A stretch of DNA of 27,346 bases, taken from positions 1 through 27,346 of the forward strand of contig CABURG010000005.1 of assembly GCA_902493835.1 (NCBI GenBank), given 5' to 3'. The notes under the pieces are model-generated. The model was given only the letters and a program-made list of their open reading frames with translations. It had not been told where the DNA came from and did no database searches. Shown here piece after piece: positions 15,427 through 23,881 of the stretch; position 1 is the first letter of the stretch; each line of letters opens with the position of its first letter. This DNA comes from an uncultured Collinsella sp. (lineage in GTDB: Bacteria; Actinomycetota; Coriobacteriia; Coriobacteriales; Coriobacteriaceae). The translations under genes were made by a program, and so were the position numbers.

Positions 15427-16324
15427 TGTAAAGAAACGTGGTGGATTGGGACGTGGACTCAATGCTTTGGTCTCAGAGGCCGAGTATGAGACCGGTGGTT
15501 CGGCTGCATCCGCGTCAAAGGCTGCATCTGAAACGAAACTACCTATTGAGGATATTGTTCCTAACCCTAACCAGCCGCGAATTCACTTTAACGAAACCGA
15601 ACTTCGCGAGTTGAGCGAGTCAATCCAAGAACATGGCGTTTTGCAGCCTCTTTTGGTTCGCAAGCATGGAAACGGCTATGAGATCATCGCTGGTGAGCGT
15701 CGTTACCAGGCGTCGAAGCTTGCTGGTCTTGAGGAGCTGCCTGTCATCATTAAAGATGTTAATGATGAAGAGATGCTGGCTCTTGCTCTTATCGAAAACC
15801 TTCAGCGTTCTGATCTTAATCCCGTCGAAGAGGCTAAGGGCTATCGCCAGCTTATCGATGCCAGCGGTATGACCCAGGAGGCATTGTCGAAGGCGGTAAG
15901 CAAGTCACGCTCTGCAATTACAAACTCACTGCGTCTTCTCGATCTCCCCGAGGTAGTTCAGCAGATGATTTTTGAGGCCAAACTTACTGCTGGTCATGCA
16001 CGTGCGATTCTTGCAGTTCCCTATGAGGACGCGCGTATTCGACTTGCAGAGAAAGTTGTTACAGAGGGCCTTTCCGTAAGAGCGACAGAAAATCTTGCTC
16101 CGTTGTTTTCTGCCGGAGAGACACCTAAGACGCCAAGGCCTGCAACGCCTCAGTCCTTTAAAAAGGCTGCCCGTGTGCTTCGTCAGGTATTTAATACCAA
16201 CGTGCGTGTGAAGAGCTCGCGTGGAAAGAACAAGATTGAGATTGAGTTTAAAGACGAGGAAGAGCTCTCTCGTATTCTTGGCGAAATGATTCAGTTTGAT
16301 CAAGGAGACCAAGATGAGGAATAA
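15419..16324 (+). CDS. parB: Chromosome-partitioning CTPase ParB (Spo0J)
   Basis: ParB binds parS and, as a CTP-dependent sliding clamp, spreads on flanking DNA to form the segregation complex and recruit SMC. It has 301 residues. The N-terminal ParA-stimulating segment KKRGGLGRGLNAL (5-17) is present, as are the CTP-binding motifs GERRYQASK (92-100) and ENLQRSDLNP (126-135). A helix-turn-helix (about 148-175, GMTQEALSKAVSKSRSAITN) reads parS, and an acidic dimerisation tail ends the protein. The GTG start lies inside the parA end, so translation is coupled. Confidence 0.96.
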   Translation: MPSVKKRGGLGRGLNALVSEAEYETGGSAASASKAASETKLPIEDIVPNPNQPRIHFNETELRELSESIQEHGVLQPLLVRKHGNGYEIIAGERRYQASKLAGLEELPVIIKDVNDEEMLALALIENLQRSDLNPVEEAKGYRQLIDASGMTQEALSKAVSKSRSAITNSLRLLDLPEVVQQMIFEAKLTAGHARAILAVPYEDARIRLAEKVVTEGLSVRATENLAPLFSAGETPKTPRPATPQSFKKAARVLRQVFNTNVRVKSSRGKNKIEIEFKDEEELSRILGEMIQFDQGDQDEE

Positions 16325-16568
16325 GATTTTAACTGCGATTGCATTGGCGACAACCGTCGCGGCTGGTGCCTTTGCTGGCTATAAGATCGCGACAGACGAT
16401 GAGCTTCGAGGTCGTTTGCTTCGTGGTGCGCAGGATATCGTCGATACTTCCAAGAAGAAGATGGATGTTATGACAGAAGATGTTGCTATGCGTACTGCTC
16501 AGGTAACGAAGAATCCAAAGATTAATCAAAGTTGGGTTAGCAACCAATGGGAAAATGTAGGCTATTAG
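16314..16568 (+). CDS. Small membrane-anchored protein downstream of parB
   Basis: The protein has 84 residues. An N-terminal hydrophobic segment (about 5-24, ILTAIALATTVAAGAFAGYK) follows MRNK and could be a membrane anchor. The rest is charged and helical-looking (DELRGRLLRGAQDIVDTSKKK), ending NQSWVSNQWENVGY. It resembles YtxH-type small proteins in general build, but the family is not certain. The ATG overlaps the end of parB by 11 bases and has AAGGAG inside parB, so it is translationally coupled to the segregation genes. No function can be assigned. Confidence 0.8.
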   Translation: MRNKILTAIALATTVAAGAFAGYKIATDDELRGRLLRGAQDIVDTSKKKMDVMTEDVAMRTAQVTKNPKINQSWVSNQWENVGY

Positions 16569-16576
16569 GTACCTAA
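16565..16576. repeat. 12-base palindrome TTAGGTACCTAA, copy 2
   Basis: This is identical to the palindrome at 13061, including the following C. It overlaps the stop codon of the small membrane protein gene and precedes the terminator by about 22 bases. Confidence 0.5.
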
Positions 16577-16598
16577 CAATTACCCAGTATATTTTGAA

Positions 16599-16638
16599 GG
16601 GTCCTTGTCTGATTCACGAGACAAGGACCCCTTTTTTT
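16599..16638 (+). terminator. Intrinsic terminator of the rsmG/parAB unit
   Basis: GGGTCCTTGTCT (16599-16610) pairs perfectly with AGACAAGGACCC (16619-16630) around an eight-base loop. A C and seven T follow. It closes the parA-parB-small-protein transcript. Confidence 0.92.
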
Positions 16639-16694
16639 GGCCGTAAAAAAATGGGACAGGTAGCAGCTGATTCAAAATTAATGTCAATAATTGA

Positions 16695-16731
16695 AACGAC
16701 CCCGGTTGCATATTCTGCAACCGGGGTCGTT
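16695..16731 (-). terminator. Hairpin terminator after rlmN
   Basis: A perfect 16-base stem (AACGACCCCGGTTGCA with its complement) encloses a five-base loop. On the minus strand it lies about 40 bases after the rlmN stop. The following bases are only moderately T-rich (TCAATTATTG), so termination may be less complete than at the neighbouring hairpin. Confidence 0.65.
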
Positions 16732-16734
16732 CGA

Positions 16735-16750
16735 TGTTTCACATGAAACG
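16735..16750. promoter_or_regulatory. Degenerate parS-like site beside rlmN
   Basis: TGTTTCACATGAAACG matches the perfect parS sites at 14 of 16 bases. It lies in the untranslated region between the rlmN stop and its hairpin, about 2.2 kb from the main parS cluster. It may be an auxiliary ParB site. Confidence 0.55.
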
Positions 16751-16768
16751 TTTTGGGGTGCGACTCCC

Positions 16769-17821
16769 CTATGCGTTCTTCTGAACTTTGAAGCGCTGCT
16801 TCAGCTGTCCGCAAGCGGCGTCAATATCGTTACCACGGGAGTTACGAATCGTGGTCTCGATGCCACGGGACTCAAGACGACGCTGAAGATCCTCAACCTT
16901 ATGAATAGGCGACGGCTTGAGCGGGCTGCCCTCGATGTCGTTAAGCTGAATCAGGTTAACGTGGCACAACGTTCCCTCGCAGAAGTCGCAGAGCGCCTGC
17001 ATCTCGGGATTCGTATCGTTGACGCCTTCGATCATGGCATACTCATAGGTCGGGCGGCGGCCAGTCTTCTCGGTGTAGAGCTGAAGCGCCTCGTGAAGGC
17101 GAAGCAGCGTGTACTTCTTAACACCGGGCATGAGCTTGTTGCGCGTCGACTGGATGGCGGAATGCAGTGAAACAGCAAGCGTGAACTGCTCGGGGATGTC
17201 GGCAAATTTGCGAATACCGGGAATAACGCCGCTGGTAGAGACGGTGAGGTGTCGAGCGCCGATACCGATGCCATCGGGGTCGTTGAGGATTCGCAGCGCC
17301 TTGAGAACCTCGTCGTAGTTGGCAAACGGCTCACCCTGGCCCATGAAGACTACGCTCGTGGCGCGCTCGCCAAAGTCGTTGGATACATGAAGTACCTGGT
17401 CGACGATCTCTTGAGCGGTCAGAGAGCGCTTGAGGCCGTTGAGACCGGTAGCGCAAAAGGCGCAGCCCATGCCGCAGCCTGCCTGGGTGGAAACGCAGAC
17501 GGAGAGCTTGTTACGACGGGGCATACCGACAGTCTCGACGGAAACGCCGTCGTGGTACTCGAGCAGATACTTGCGAGAGCCATCTTTGGAAACCTGCTTG
17601 GTGAGTTCAGTCGGCGTGTCAAAGGCAAAAGCCTCTTTAAGCTGCTCGCGGAAAGCCTTGGGAAGGTTGGTCATATCGTCAAACGAACAAACGTTCTTCT
17701 CAAAGACCCATTCGATGAGCTGCTTCGCGCGGAAGGCGGGCTGGCCAAGTTCGGCCACAAGGTCGCGAATATCGTTTTGGCTCAAGTCGCGAATGTCCTG
17801 AGATTTAGTCCTGGGATTCAT
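16769..17821 (-). CDS. rlmN: Dual-specificity RNA methyltransferase RlmN
   Basis: RlmN is a radical-SAM enzyme that forms 2-methyladenosine at A2503 of 23S rRNA and A37 of some tRNAs. It has 350 residues. The iron-sulfur motif CxxxCxxC is Cys116-GMG-Cys120-AF-Cys123, the SAM-contact GQGEP lies at about 161-165, and the catalytic methyl-carrying cysteine is in DAACGQL (Cys337). The substrate-binding N-terminal helical part is intact. It is transcribed alone and divergently from ddl with 85 bases between the starts. It is distinguished from Cfr by context and overall RlmN-like sequence, though that is judged by eye. Confidence 0.94.
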   Translation of the reverse strand: MNPRTKSQDIRDLSQNDIRDLVAELGQPAFRAKQLIEWVFEKNVCSFDDMTNLPKAFREQLKEAFAFDTPTELTKQVSKDGSRKYLLEYHDGVSVETVGMPRRNKLSVCVSTQAGCGMGCAFCATGLNGLKRSLTAQEIVDQVLHVSNDFGERATSVVFMGQGEPFANYDEVLKALRILNDPDGIGIGARHLTVSTSGVIPGIRKFADIPEQFTLAVSLHSAIQSTRNKLMPGVKKYTLLRLHEALQLYTEKTGRRPTYEYAMIEGVNDTNPEMQALCDFCEGTLCHVNLIQLNDIEGSPLKPSPIHKVEDLQRRLESRGIETTIRNSRGNDIDAACGQLKQRFKVQKNA

Positions 17822-17836
17822 GGAAGCCTTTCGATT

Positions 17837-17866
17837 TTGGGGAAACGTAGAGGGTATCGCTACAAT
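17837..17866 (+). promoter_or_regulatory. Possible ddl promoter
   Basis: A -10-like TACAAT (17861-17866) is preceded after 18 bases by TTGGGG (17837-17842), a partial -35. It sits 40 bases before the ddl start in the rlmN-ddl divergent gap. The -10 is good and the -35 is weak. Confidence 0.4.
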
Positions 17867-17906
17867 ATGGTATCAGCTGCAGAAATTATAGAGGAGGAGT
17901 CTGCCC

Positions 17907-18872
17907 ATGCCGGGTAAAAGCCTAGAGAACATGCACGTAGCGGTCTTGGCGGGCGGTCATTCCGCTGAGCGCGAGATCTCGCTCAATTCGGGAAAGAACG
18001 TCGTGGCTGCCTTGAAGGAGGCCGGCTACACCTCGGTGGAGCTGCTCGACACGGCCGCCGATGACTTTATGGTAACTATGGCGACCGGCGGCTTTGACGT
18101 GGCATTTATCGCCATGCACGGCGCCGGCGGTGAGGATGGCGCCATGCAGGGTGCTATGGAGACCCTGGGTATCCCCTACACGGCCTCGGGCGTGCTTGCC
18201 AGCGCCTGCGGTGCCGACAAGGAGGTCTCTAAGCTCCTGTACGCCAAGGCGGGCATTCCCGTTGCCCCCGGCCTTGCGCTCGAGGTGGGCGATGAAGTCG
18301 ATATCGATCATATCGTCGAGGTTTGTGGCGAGCGCTGCTTTGTGAAGCCGGCCGTCAACGGTTCCAGCTATGGCATTTCCCTGGTCCATGAGCCCTCCGA
18401 GCTACCCGCGGCAATCGCCAAGGCGTTTGAGTACGGCGACAAAGTGCTGGTCGAGAAGTGCATCGAGGGTACCGAGATCACCGTCGGCGTATACGGTGAA
18501 GATGACGTGCGCGCCCTGCCGATTGTCGAGATTCGTAAGCCCGAGGACTGCGAGTTCTACGATCTGGACGTGAAATATGTCGACCCTACGGACATCCATC
18601 GCATTCCCGCGCAGATTTCACCCGAGAACTACGCTCGTGCCCAGGAGCTTGCCTGTGCCGCTCACAAGGCGCTCGGTTGCCTGGGCATCTCGCGCAGCGA
18701 TTTTATCGTGAGCGAGGACGGCCCCGTTATCCTCGAGACCAATACCATTCCCGGCATGACCGATACGTCGCTGTATCCGGATGAGATCCGCCACACCGAC
18801 GACATGACGTTCCCGCAGGTCTGTGACAGCCTGATCCGTATGGGTCTTCGTCGAGCGGGCATTGCATGCTAA
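17907..18872 (+). CDS. ddl: D-alanine--D-alanine ligase
   Basis: Ddl joins two D-alanines with ATP to make the dipeptide end of peptidoglycan precursors. It has 321 residues. The N-terminal GGHSAEREISLNSG (about 16-29) carries the substrate-orienting glutamate. HGAGGEDGAMQG (71-82) and the ATP-grasp segment KPAVNGSSYG are followed by DFYDLDVKY-like residues (EFYDLDVKYVD) that place a tyrosine at the position typical of D-Ala-D-Ala rather than D-Ala-D-lactate enzymes. RSDFIV and the metal-binding ETNTIPGMTDTSLYP close the site. A strong AGAGGAGGAG precedes the ATG. Its stop overlaps the start of the next gene by seven bases. Confidence 0.93.
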   Translation: MPGKSLENMHVAVLAGGHSAEREISLNSGKNVVAALKEAGYTSVELLDTAADDFMVTMATGGFDVAFIAMHGAGGEDGAMQGAMETLGIPYTASGVLASACGADKEVSKLLYAKAGIPVAPGLALEVGDEVDIDHIVEVCGERCFVKPAVNGSSYGISLVHEPSELPAAIAKAFEYGDKVLVEKCIEGTEITVGVYGEDDVRALPIVEIRKPEDCEFYDLDVKYVDPTDIHRIPAQISPENYARAQELACAAHKALGCLGISRSDFIVSEDGPVILETNTIPGMTDTSLYPDEIRHTDDMTFPQVCDSLIRMGLRRAGIAC

Positions 18873-21760
18873 TCGAGGACGCGGTTTCGTCAGGAACGCC
18901 GCAGTTTGTCATCGACTCCTATGCCACGCTTGCCGAACGCGCCAAAACGCAGTCCTTTGGCCTTATCGAGGAAGATGTGATTGTCCTCGATACCGAGACC
19001 ACAGGTCTTTCGGTGCAGGACAACGAGCTGATCGAGATCTCGGCGGCCCGTCTTTCGGGCCGCGAGATCGTCGACCGCTTCGATACCTTCGTGCATCCCA
19101 AGCAGCTGATTCCCGCCGAGATTACCGAGCTCACGAGCATTACAAATGCCGATGTGGCAGATGCCCCGTCGGCCGTTGAGGCCGTCGCCGCTCTCGCCGA
19201 TTTTGTCGGTGGTTGCCCGGTGATCGCACATAACGCCACGTTCGACCGCTCGTTTATCGAGTCGGTCAAAGGCGGCGTCAACGTGAGCGATATTTGGATC
19301 GATTCGCTGGCGCTGTCGCGAATCGCGCTTCCGCGCCTGGCCTCGCACAAGCTGTCTTTTATGGCCGATCTGTTTGGCTGTGACTCGGTATCACACCGTG
19401 CCAATGCCGACGTCGACGCCCTGTGTGGCGTATGGCGCGTGTTGCTCGTGGCGCTCACCGACTTGCCCCAGGGCCTCATGGCGCGCCTAGCCGACATGCA
19501 TCCGGATGTGCCTTGGTCCTATCGTCCTATCTTCTCATTCTTGGCAGGGCAGAACCCTGGTTCTATCTTCTCTCTCAGCGCCGCTCGTGCTGACGTTCTC
19601 AAGGCCGATCGCGCCGACGATCGGGTGGACGCCGACGAACTACCGGTCCTCAAGATGCCGAGTCGTGAGGAGATTGAGGCAGACTATGCGCCGGGTGGCC
19701 TGGTCAATCGTATGTATCCCACTTACGAGCCGCGTGATGAGCAGATCGCGATGGCGCTCGAGGTCCGCGATGCGCTGGTCACGGGCACTCATCGTGTAAT
19801 TGAGGCGGGCACGGGCGTCGGCAAATCGATGGCCTATCTGGTGCCTTTTGCCGAGGCAGCGCGCCGTAACAACATCACGGTTGGTATTGCGACCAAATCG
19901 AACAATCTTGCCGACCAGCTCATGTACCATGAGCTGCCAAAACTTGCCGAGCAACTGAACGGTGGTCTGTCATTTTGCGCTCTCAAGGGCTATGACCACT
20001 ATCCGTGCCTGCGCAAGCTCGAGCGCATGAGCCGAGGCCAGGTCGAGATTACCACCAAGCGCGATCCGGCGGACACGCTCACGGCGGTCGCGGTCATTAT
20101 GGCGTACGTCTGCCAATCAGCCGATGGCGACCTCGACTCGCTCGGCATTCGGTGGCGCAGCGTCAACCGCCCCGACTTTACGACGGCCTCGCGCGAGTGT
20201 GCTCGTCGCCTCTGCCCGTTTTTCCCTGATAAATGTTTGGTCCACGGCGCTCGCCGTCGTGCGGCGCATGCCGATGTGGTGGTCACCAACCATTCCCTGC
20301 TGTTCCGCAACGTCGCGGCTGAGGGTAGGATTTTACCTCCGATTCGTCATTGGGTAATCGACGAGGCCCATTCCATCGAGCGCGAGGCGCGCCGCCAGTG
20401 GGCGCGCGTGGTGTCGGCGGACGAATCACGCGTTCTGTTTGAGCGCCTGGGTGGCTCGAGCACCGGCGCGCTAAGCCAGGTTTCCCGTGATTTGGCAACC
20501 TCCGAGGGCTCTACGCTCTATCTGGGCCTTACTGCCAAGGCGACGTCGACGGTTGCGCGCGCGAGCATGGCAATCGCCGACGTGTTCGATGGCGTTCGCG
20601 AGCTCGGCCGCCGTGCGCGTGGGGGTTATGACAATGCCAATCTATGGATTGGCCCCGAGCTGCGCGAATCTGACGACTGGCATGATTTCTTACAGTCGGC
20701 CTACACTGGCATCGACGCATTGGAACAAGCTGACAAGAGCGTCGACGCGCTGGTGCAAGCCGTCGCCGCCGACAAGCCCGAGGTTGTTGTCGACCTGGGT
20801 GATATCTCGCGCCGCCTGCACGAGCTGGTCGAGAACCTCAAACTCATCATTGATGGCACCGATGAACACTACGTGTATTCGCTGCAGGTCAATCGCAGGC
20901 TGCGTGCCGGCGGAGAGTCGATGACCGCAGAGCGCATCGACATTGGCGAGGCCTTGGCAACCGAATGGCTGCCCGAGGTTCACACGGCTATCTTTGCCTC
21001 GGCGACCATGACGGTGTCCAAAAGCTTTGAACACTTTAACCACGCGGTCGGCCTCGATCGCATCGGTGCTTCAACATCCTCATCGCTGCACTTGGACTCG
21101 AGCTACGACTTCGATTCGAACATGGCTGTAGTCGTTGCGGGCGATATCCCCGATCCGCGCGATCGTGAGAGCTATCTTACGGCGCTCGAGCGCGTGCTGG
21201 TCGACGCCCATCTTGCCATGGGCGGATCGGTGCTCACGTTGTTCACCAATCGGCGCGACATGGAAGACCTGTACGCCCGCGTTGAGCCCAAGATGGCCCG
21301 TGCGGGTCTGGAGCTCAACTGCCAGCAGCGCAACTCATCTCCTCGTCGCCTGCGCGACCGGTTTATCAATGAGCCGACCTCGTCGCTTTTTGCTCTTAAG
21401 GCCTTCTGGGAGGGATTCGACGCCAGCGGCGAGACGCTGCGCTGCGTCATCATTCCCAAGCTGCCGTTCTCGAGTCCCACGGACCCGCTCTCGTGCGAGC
21501 GCAACCTGCGCGAAGACCGCGCTTGGGCGCGCTATTCGCTGCCCGAGGCGGTGCTCGAGGTCAAGCAGGCGGCCGGCCGCCTTATCCGCTCGTCGACCGA
21601 TTGCGGCGTGCTGATTCTGGCCGACCCGCGCCTGGTGACGAAGGGCTACGGAAAGAAGTTCTTAACGTCGCTGCCCACGAGCTCCTACCAGCGCATCGAA
21701 TCGGCGCAGATCGGGCACTATCTGCAACTGTGGCGTGCACGCCACGAGCGGCGGCGCTAA
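18866..21760 (+). CDS. dinG: DinG-family helicase fused to a DEDD 3'-5' exonuclease
   Basis: The protein has 964 residues in two parts. The N-terminal DnaQ-like exonuclease shows Exo I VLDTETTGL (Asp42, Glu44), Exo II AHNATFDRSF (about 122) and Exo III HRANADVDAL (about 177). The C-terminal XPD/DinG-like superfamily 2 helicase shows Walker A AGTGVGKSMAYL (about 315-321), cysteines spread over about 370-455 (including ECARRLCPFFPDKC) that probably hold a 4Fe-4S cluster, a DEAH box (499-502), SATMT, and motif VI QAAGRLIRSS. This architecture is known in Gram-positive DinG. It likely resolves or trims DNA structures during repair. The ATG lies within the end of ddl. It meets a WYL regulator gene tail to tail with a four-base overlap. 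Confidence 0.92.
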   Translation: MLIEDAVSSGTPQFVIDSYATLAERAKTQSFGLIEEDVIVLDTETTGLSVQDNELIEISAARLSGREIVDRFDTFVHPKQLIPAEITELTSITNADVADAPSAVEAVAALADFVGGCPVIAHNATFDRSFIESVKGGVNVSDIWIDSLALSRIALPRLASHKLSFMADLFGCDSVSHRANADVDALCGVWRVLLVALTDLPQGLMARLADMHPDVPWSYRPIFSFLAGQNPGSIFSLSAARADVLKADRADDRVDADELPVLKMPSREEIEADYAPGGLVNRMYPTYEPRDEQIAMALEVRDALVTGTHRVIEAGTGVGKSMAYLVPFAEAARRNNITVGIATKSNNLADQLMYHELPKLAEQLNGGLSFCALKGYDHYPCLRKLERMSRGQVEITTKRDPADTLTAVAVIMAYVCQSADGDLDSLGIRWRSVNRPDFTTASRECARRLCPFFPDKCLVHGARRRAAHADVVVTNHSLLFRNVAAEGRILPPIRHWVIDEAHSIEREARRQWARVVSADESRVLFERLGGSSTGALSQVSRDLATSEGSTLYLGLTAKATSTVARASMAIADVFDGVRELGRRARGGYDNANLWIGPELRESDDWHDFLQSAYTGIDALEQADKSVDALVQAVAADKPEVVVDLGDISRRLHELVENLKLIIDGTDEHYVYSLQVNRRLRAGGESMTAERIDIGEALATEWLPEVHTAIFASATMTVSKSFEHFNHAVGLDRIGASTSSSLHLDSSYDFDSNMAVVVAGDIPDPRDRESYLTALERVLVDAHLAMGGSVLTLFTNRRDMEDLYARVEPKMARAGLELNCQQRNSSPRRLRDRFINEPTSSLFALKAFWEGFDASGETLRCVIIPKLPFSSPTDPLSCERNLREDRAWARYSLPEAVLEVKQAAGRLIRSSTDCGVLILADPRLVTKGYGKKFLTSLPTSSYQRIESAQIGHYLQLWRARHERRR

Positions 21761-22674
21761 AGCGGACAGACGAGGGTTTTTGCCATATCGCACAGACGCT
21801 TTGACAGGGCGGGGTCATCCAAGATGCGGATGGCTCCGCCCGCTGCGATTATCTGGCTCAGTAGCCAACGCTCGGAGCCGTAATGCACGGTTACCGTTGC
21901 CATGTCTGCCCCGCTGCGCTCGATTAGGGTGATGCCGGCCCAGTCCAGATGCTCCGCCATATCGAATGGCATCAAGAGCTTTGCGCTACGATGCGTCCGG
22001 GCAAGGGAATCGTGGAGGGATGCGACGTCCGGTGCGTGAGGCACGACGGAGTCTTCCGTCAAGGCGAGTCCCTCGATTTTATCCATGCGATAGGTGCGCT
22101 GCTCATCGACCGCGATGTCCCAGGCAATTAGGTATGTTTGGTCGCCGTTTGCCGTAATGAGCAAGGGGTCGATCAGACGCTCGCGTGGCCGTGCATCGTC
22201 CATCGAGCGATACGAGATGCGGCAGCGAACGCCGTCCTGAATGGCGCAGCTCAGCTGCTGCCAGTGCGACCCGTGGTTGACGGTGTCAAAGACGCGCTGG
22301 TTATAGCCGAGCTCTTCGGGTAGAAGGGCATGTCGAATCCGAGCTGCCGTCTGCGGCTCGATCCCCAACGATTCAAGTTCATGGTTGAGCACAGCGCCCT
22401 CGGCGGCACTCAGGCGCAGCGGTAGCACACGCCCGGCGTCACCGGTGAGGACCACACGCTCGCCGCGGCATTCGCAGATGATGCGCGCGCCCGATTCTCG
22501 GTCCGCGAGCGTCGAGACGATCTCGAGAATCTCGTCGAGCGACACCCCCGTGATGCCAAAGCGACTGCAAATCTCGGTTCGTGTCATGCCGCTCTCGCCG
22601 GCGGCGTAGAGGGCCTCCATGATGTCGATGGCGCGCGAGAGTCTCTGCTCGCTGGTGAGTTTACGCACGGGCAT
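21757..22674 (-). CDS. WYL-domain transcriptional regulator (PafC-like)
   Basis: The protein has 305 residues. An N-terminal helical, DNA-binding-like part includes RLSRAIDIMEALYAAGESGMTRTEICSRF (about 10-38). The WYL ligand-binding domain lies at about 135-200, with CRISYRSMDDARPRERLIDP, then TYLIAWDIAVDEQRTYRMDKIEGL. It overlaps the upstream WYL gene by 14 bases, so the two are coupled, as in the pafB-pafC pair of actinobacteria that activates DNA-damage genes independently of LexA. The PafC label rests on order and build, not on a search. Confidence 0.8.
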   Translation of the reverse strand: MPVRKLTSEQRLSRAIDIMEALYAAGESGMTRTEICSRFGITGVSLDEILEIVSTLADRESGARIICECRGERVVLTGDAGRVLPLRLSAAEGAVLNHELESLGIEPQTAARIRHALLPEELGYNQRVFDTVNHGSHWQQLSCAIQDGVRCRISYRSMDDARPRERLIDPLLITANGDQTYLIAWDIAVDEQRTYRMDKIEGLALTEDSVVPHAPDVASLHDSLARTHRSAKLLMPFDMAEHLDWAGITLIERSGADMATVTVHYGSERWLLSQIIAAGGAIRILDDPALSKRLCDMAKTLVCPL

Positions 22675-23683
22675 ACTCGTGCACCGTCCTTTCGATGAGG
22701 TGGTTCCACGCCTGCTTGAGCGATTTGGGGGCCATGGGCCTCATGCCGTCCATGGCGTGGGCCATGCAAAATGAGGCAGCGGCTTCAAGGTCGCGCACGT
22801 CAACGGTCCAGGTCCATCCTGCATCGGTGTGTGCGAGCTCACCTCGCCCACGCGTGAGGCCGTTGATCATATCGATCTGCGTCTGAGGGGCGAACGAGAA
22901 CGTAGCTGCAACGGGCGGTCGGTCGGCAAAATCGAATTCAAAGAACAGATAGTCGTTGAGATTGAAGTCCGCGGGGATGACGTAGGCCTTCGAAGGACGC
23001 CAAGCGCGAACGATACGGTCGCAGCGGAATGTCCTGATGTCGCCGGTGACGTTGTCGAGGCCGCAGAAGTACGCCACGCCCTCGCGCTCGAACATGCCGT
23101 AGACGCAGACGGTACGTTCTTTCTGCTCACCGCGTCCGTTCTGATATAAAAATCGCAGCGCGCATCGCTCGGCAAAGGCGCTCCATACCGCATCGACGGT
23201 GGGAGAGCGGCGGATTGGTGCTTCGTCCACCGTCGTCCTACCGGTGAGATAGGCAATCTTGGAGCGAATATCGGCAAGCGGTGCGGCAAAAGTGGATGAG
23301 CCGGCCGCTAGTGTCTGGTCGATGGCGTTGAGCAGGATATCGGCGTCGTCTGCGGTGATGAGGCCGCCTGCTGCAAAGGTGTGCTCGCGGTCGATTGTCC
23401 ACGAGCTTTCCTCGGTCTCCTGCGCACCGGCGGGGCGAACCTCCTTGATTAAGATGCCACGCTCGAGCAGTTTGTCACGATCGCGCCGAAACTTGCGCTT
23501 ATCCGAGTCGATGTTGCCGGAGCCATATCCCAGGTCGGAATCCAAGACGATCTGCTCGGTCGTCAGCGGTTCGGGGGAGCTGTTGAGCACAAAGAAAAGA
23601 TTGAGGATGCGCTGAGCCGTTTTATCGAAACTGGGCTCCGAATTCCCCTTTTTAATTGTCGCGGTCGTGTCGCTTGCCGTCAT
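22661..23683 (-). CDS. WYL-domain transcriptional regulator (PafB-like)
   Basis: The protein has 340 residues. After a 20-residue polar start, a winged-helix-like segment (about 20-78) reads TAQRILNLFFVLNSSPEPLT, then RKFRRDRDKLLERGI, a pattern close to the PafB N-terminus in which a modified helix-turn-helix precedes FxRDxDxLRxxGI. The WYL domain (about 165-235) has LRFLYQNGRGEQKERTV, then VAYFCGLDNVTGDIRTFRCDRI. It is first in a two-gene minus-strand unit and diverges from the large membrane protein gene. The likely role is DNA-damage or nucleic-acid-responsive regulation, inferred from family and pairing. Confidence 0.8.
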   Translation of the reverse strand: MTASDTTATIKKGNSEPSFDKTAQRILNLFFVLNSSPEPLTTEQIVLDSDLGYGSGNIDSDKRKFRRDRDKLLERGILIKEVRPAGAQETEESSWTIDREHTFAAGGLITADDADILLNAIDQTLAAGSSTFAAPLADIRSKIAYLTGRTTVDEAPIRRSPTVDAVWSAFAERCALRFLYQNGRGEQKERTVCVYGMFEREGVAYFCGLDNVTGDIRTFRCDRIVRAWRPSKAYVIPADFNLNDYLFFEFDFADRPPVAATFSFAPQTQIDMINGLTRGRGELAHTDAGWTWTVDVRDLEAAASFCMAHAMDGMRPMAPKSLKQAWNHLIERTVHEYARA

Positions 23684-23881
23684 AGAGTCCTCGCATGAGA
23701 AGGTGGTTTGCTGCCATGATTTTAGTCCGATATGGAGATTAGGCTATATCCTTGTCCGCTCGGGGCGTTAAGATGGCCCGAATTCGGTCGTTTGCGCTCG
23801 CTCGGGGTATACTTTCGACTATATACGGTTCTAATGTGCATGCATTGGGCCTATTTGTCGGATTATGGATGTGGAGCGCAC

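Noticed and set aside
20486..20499. parS-like GTTTCCCGTGATTT inside dinG
   Set aside because: Only about 10 of 14 core bases match, which is expected by chance.
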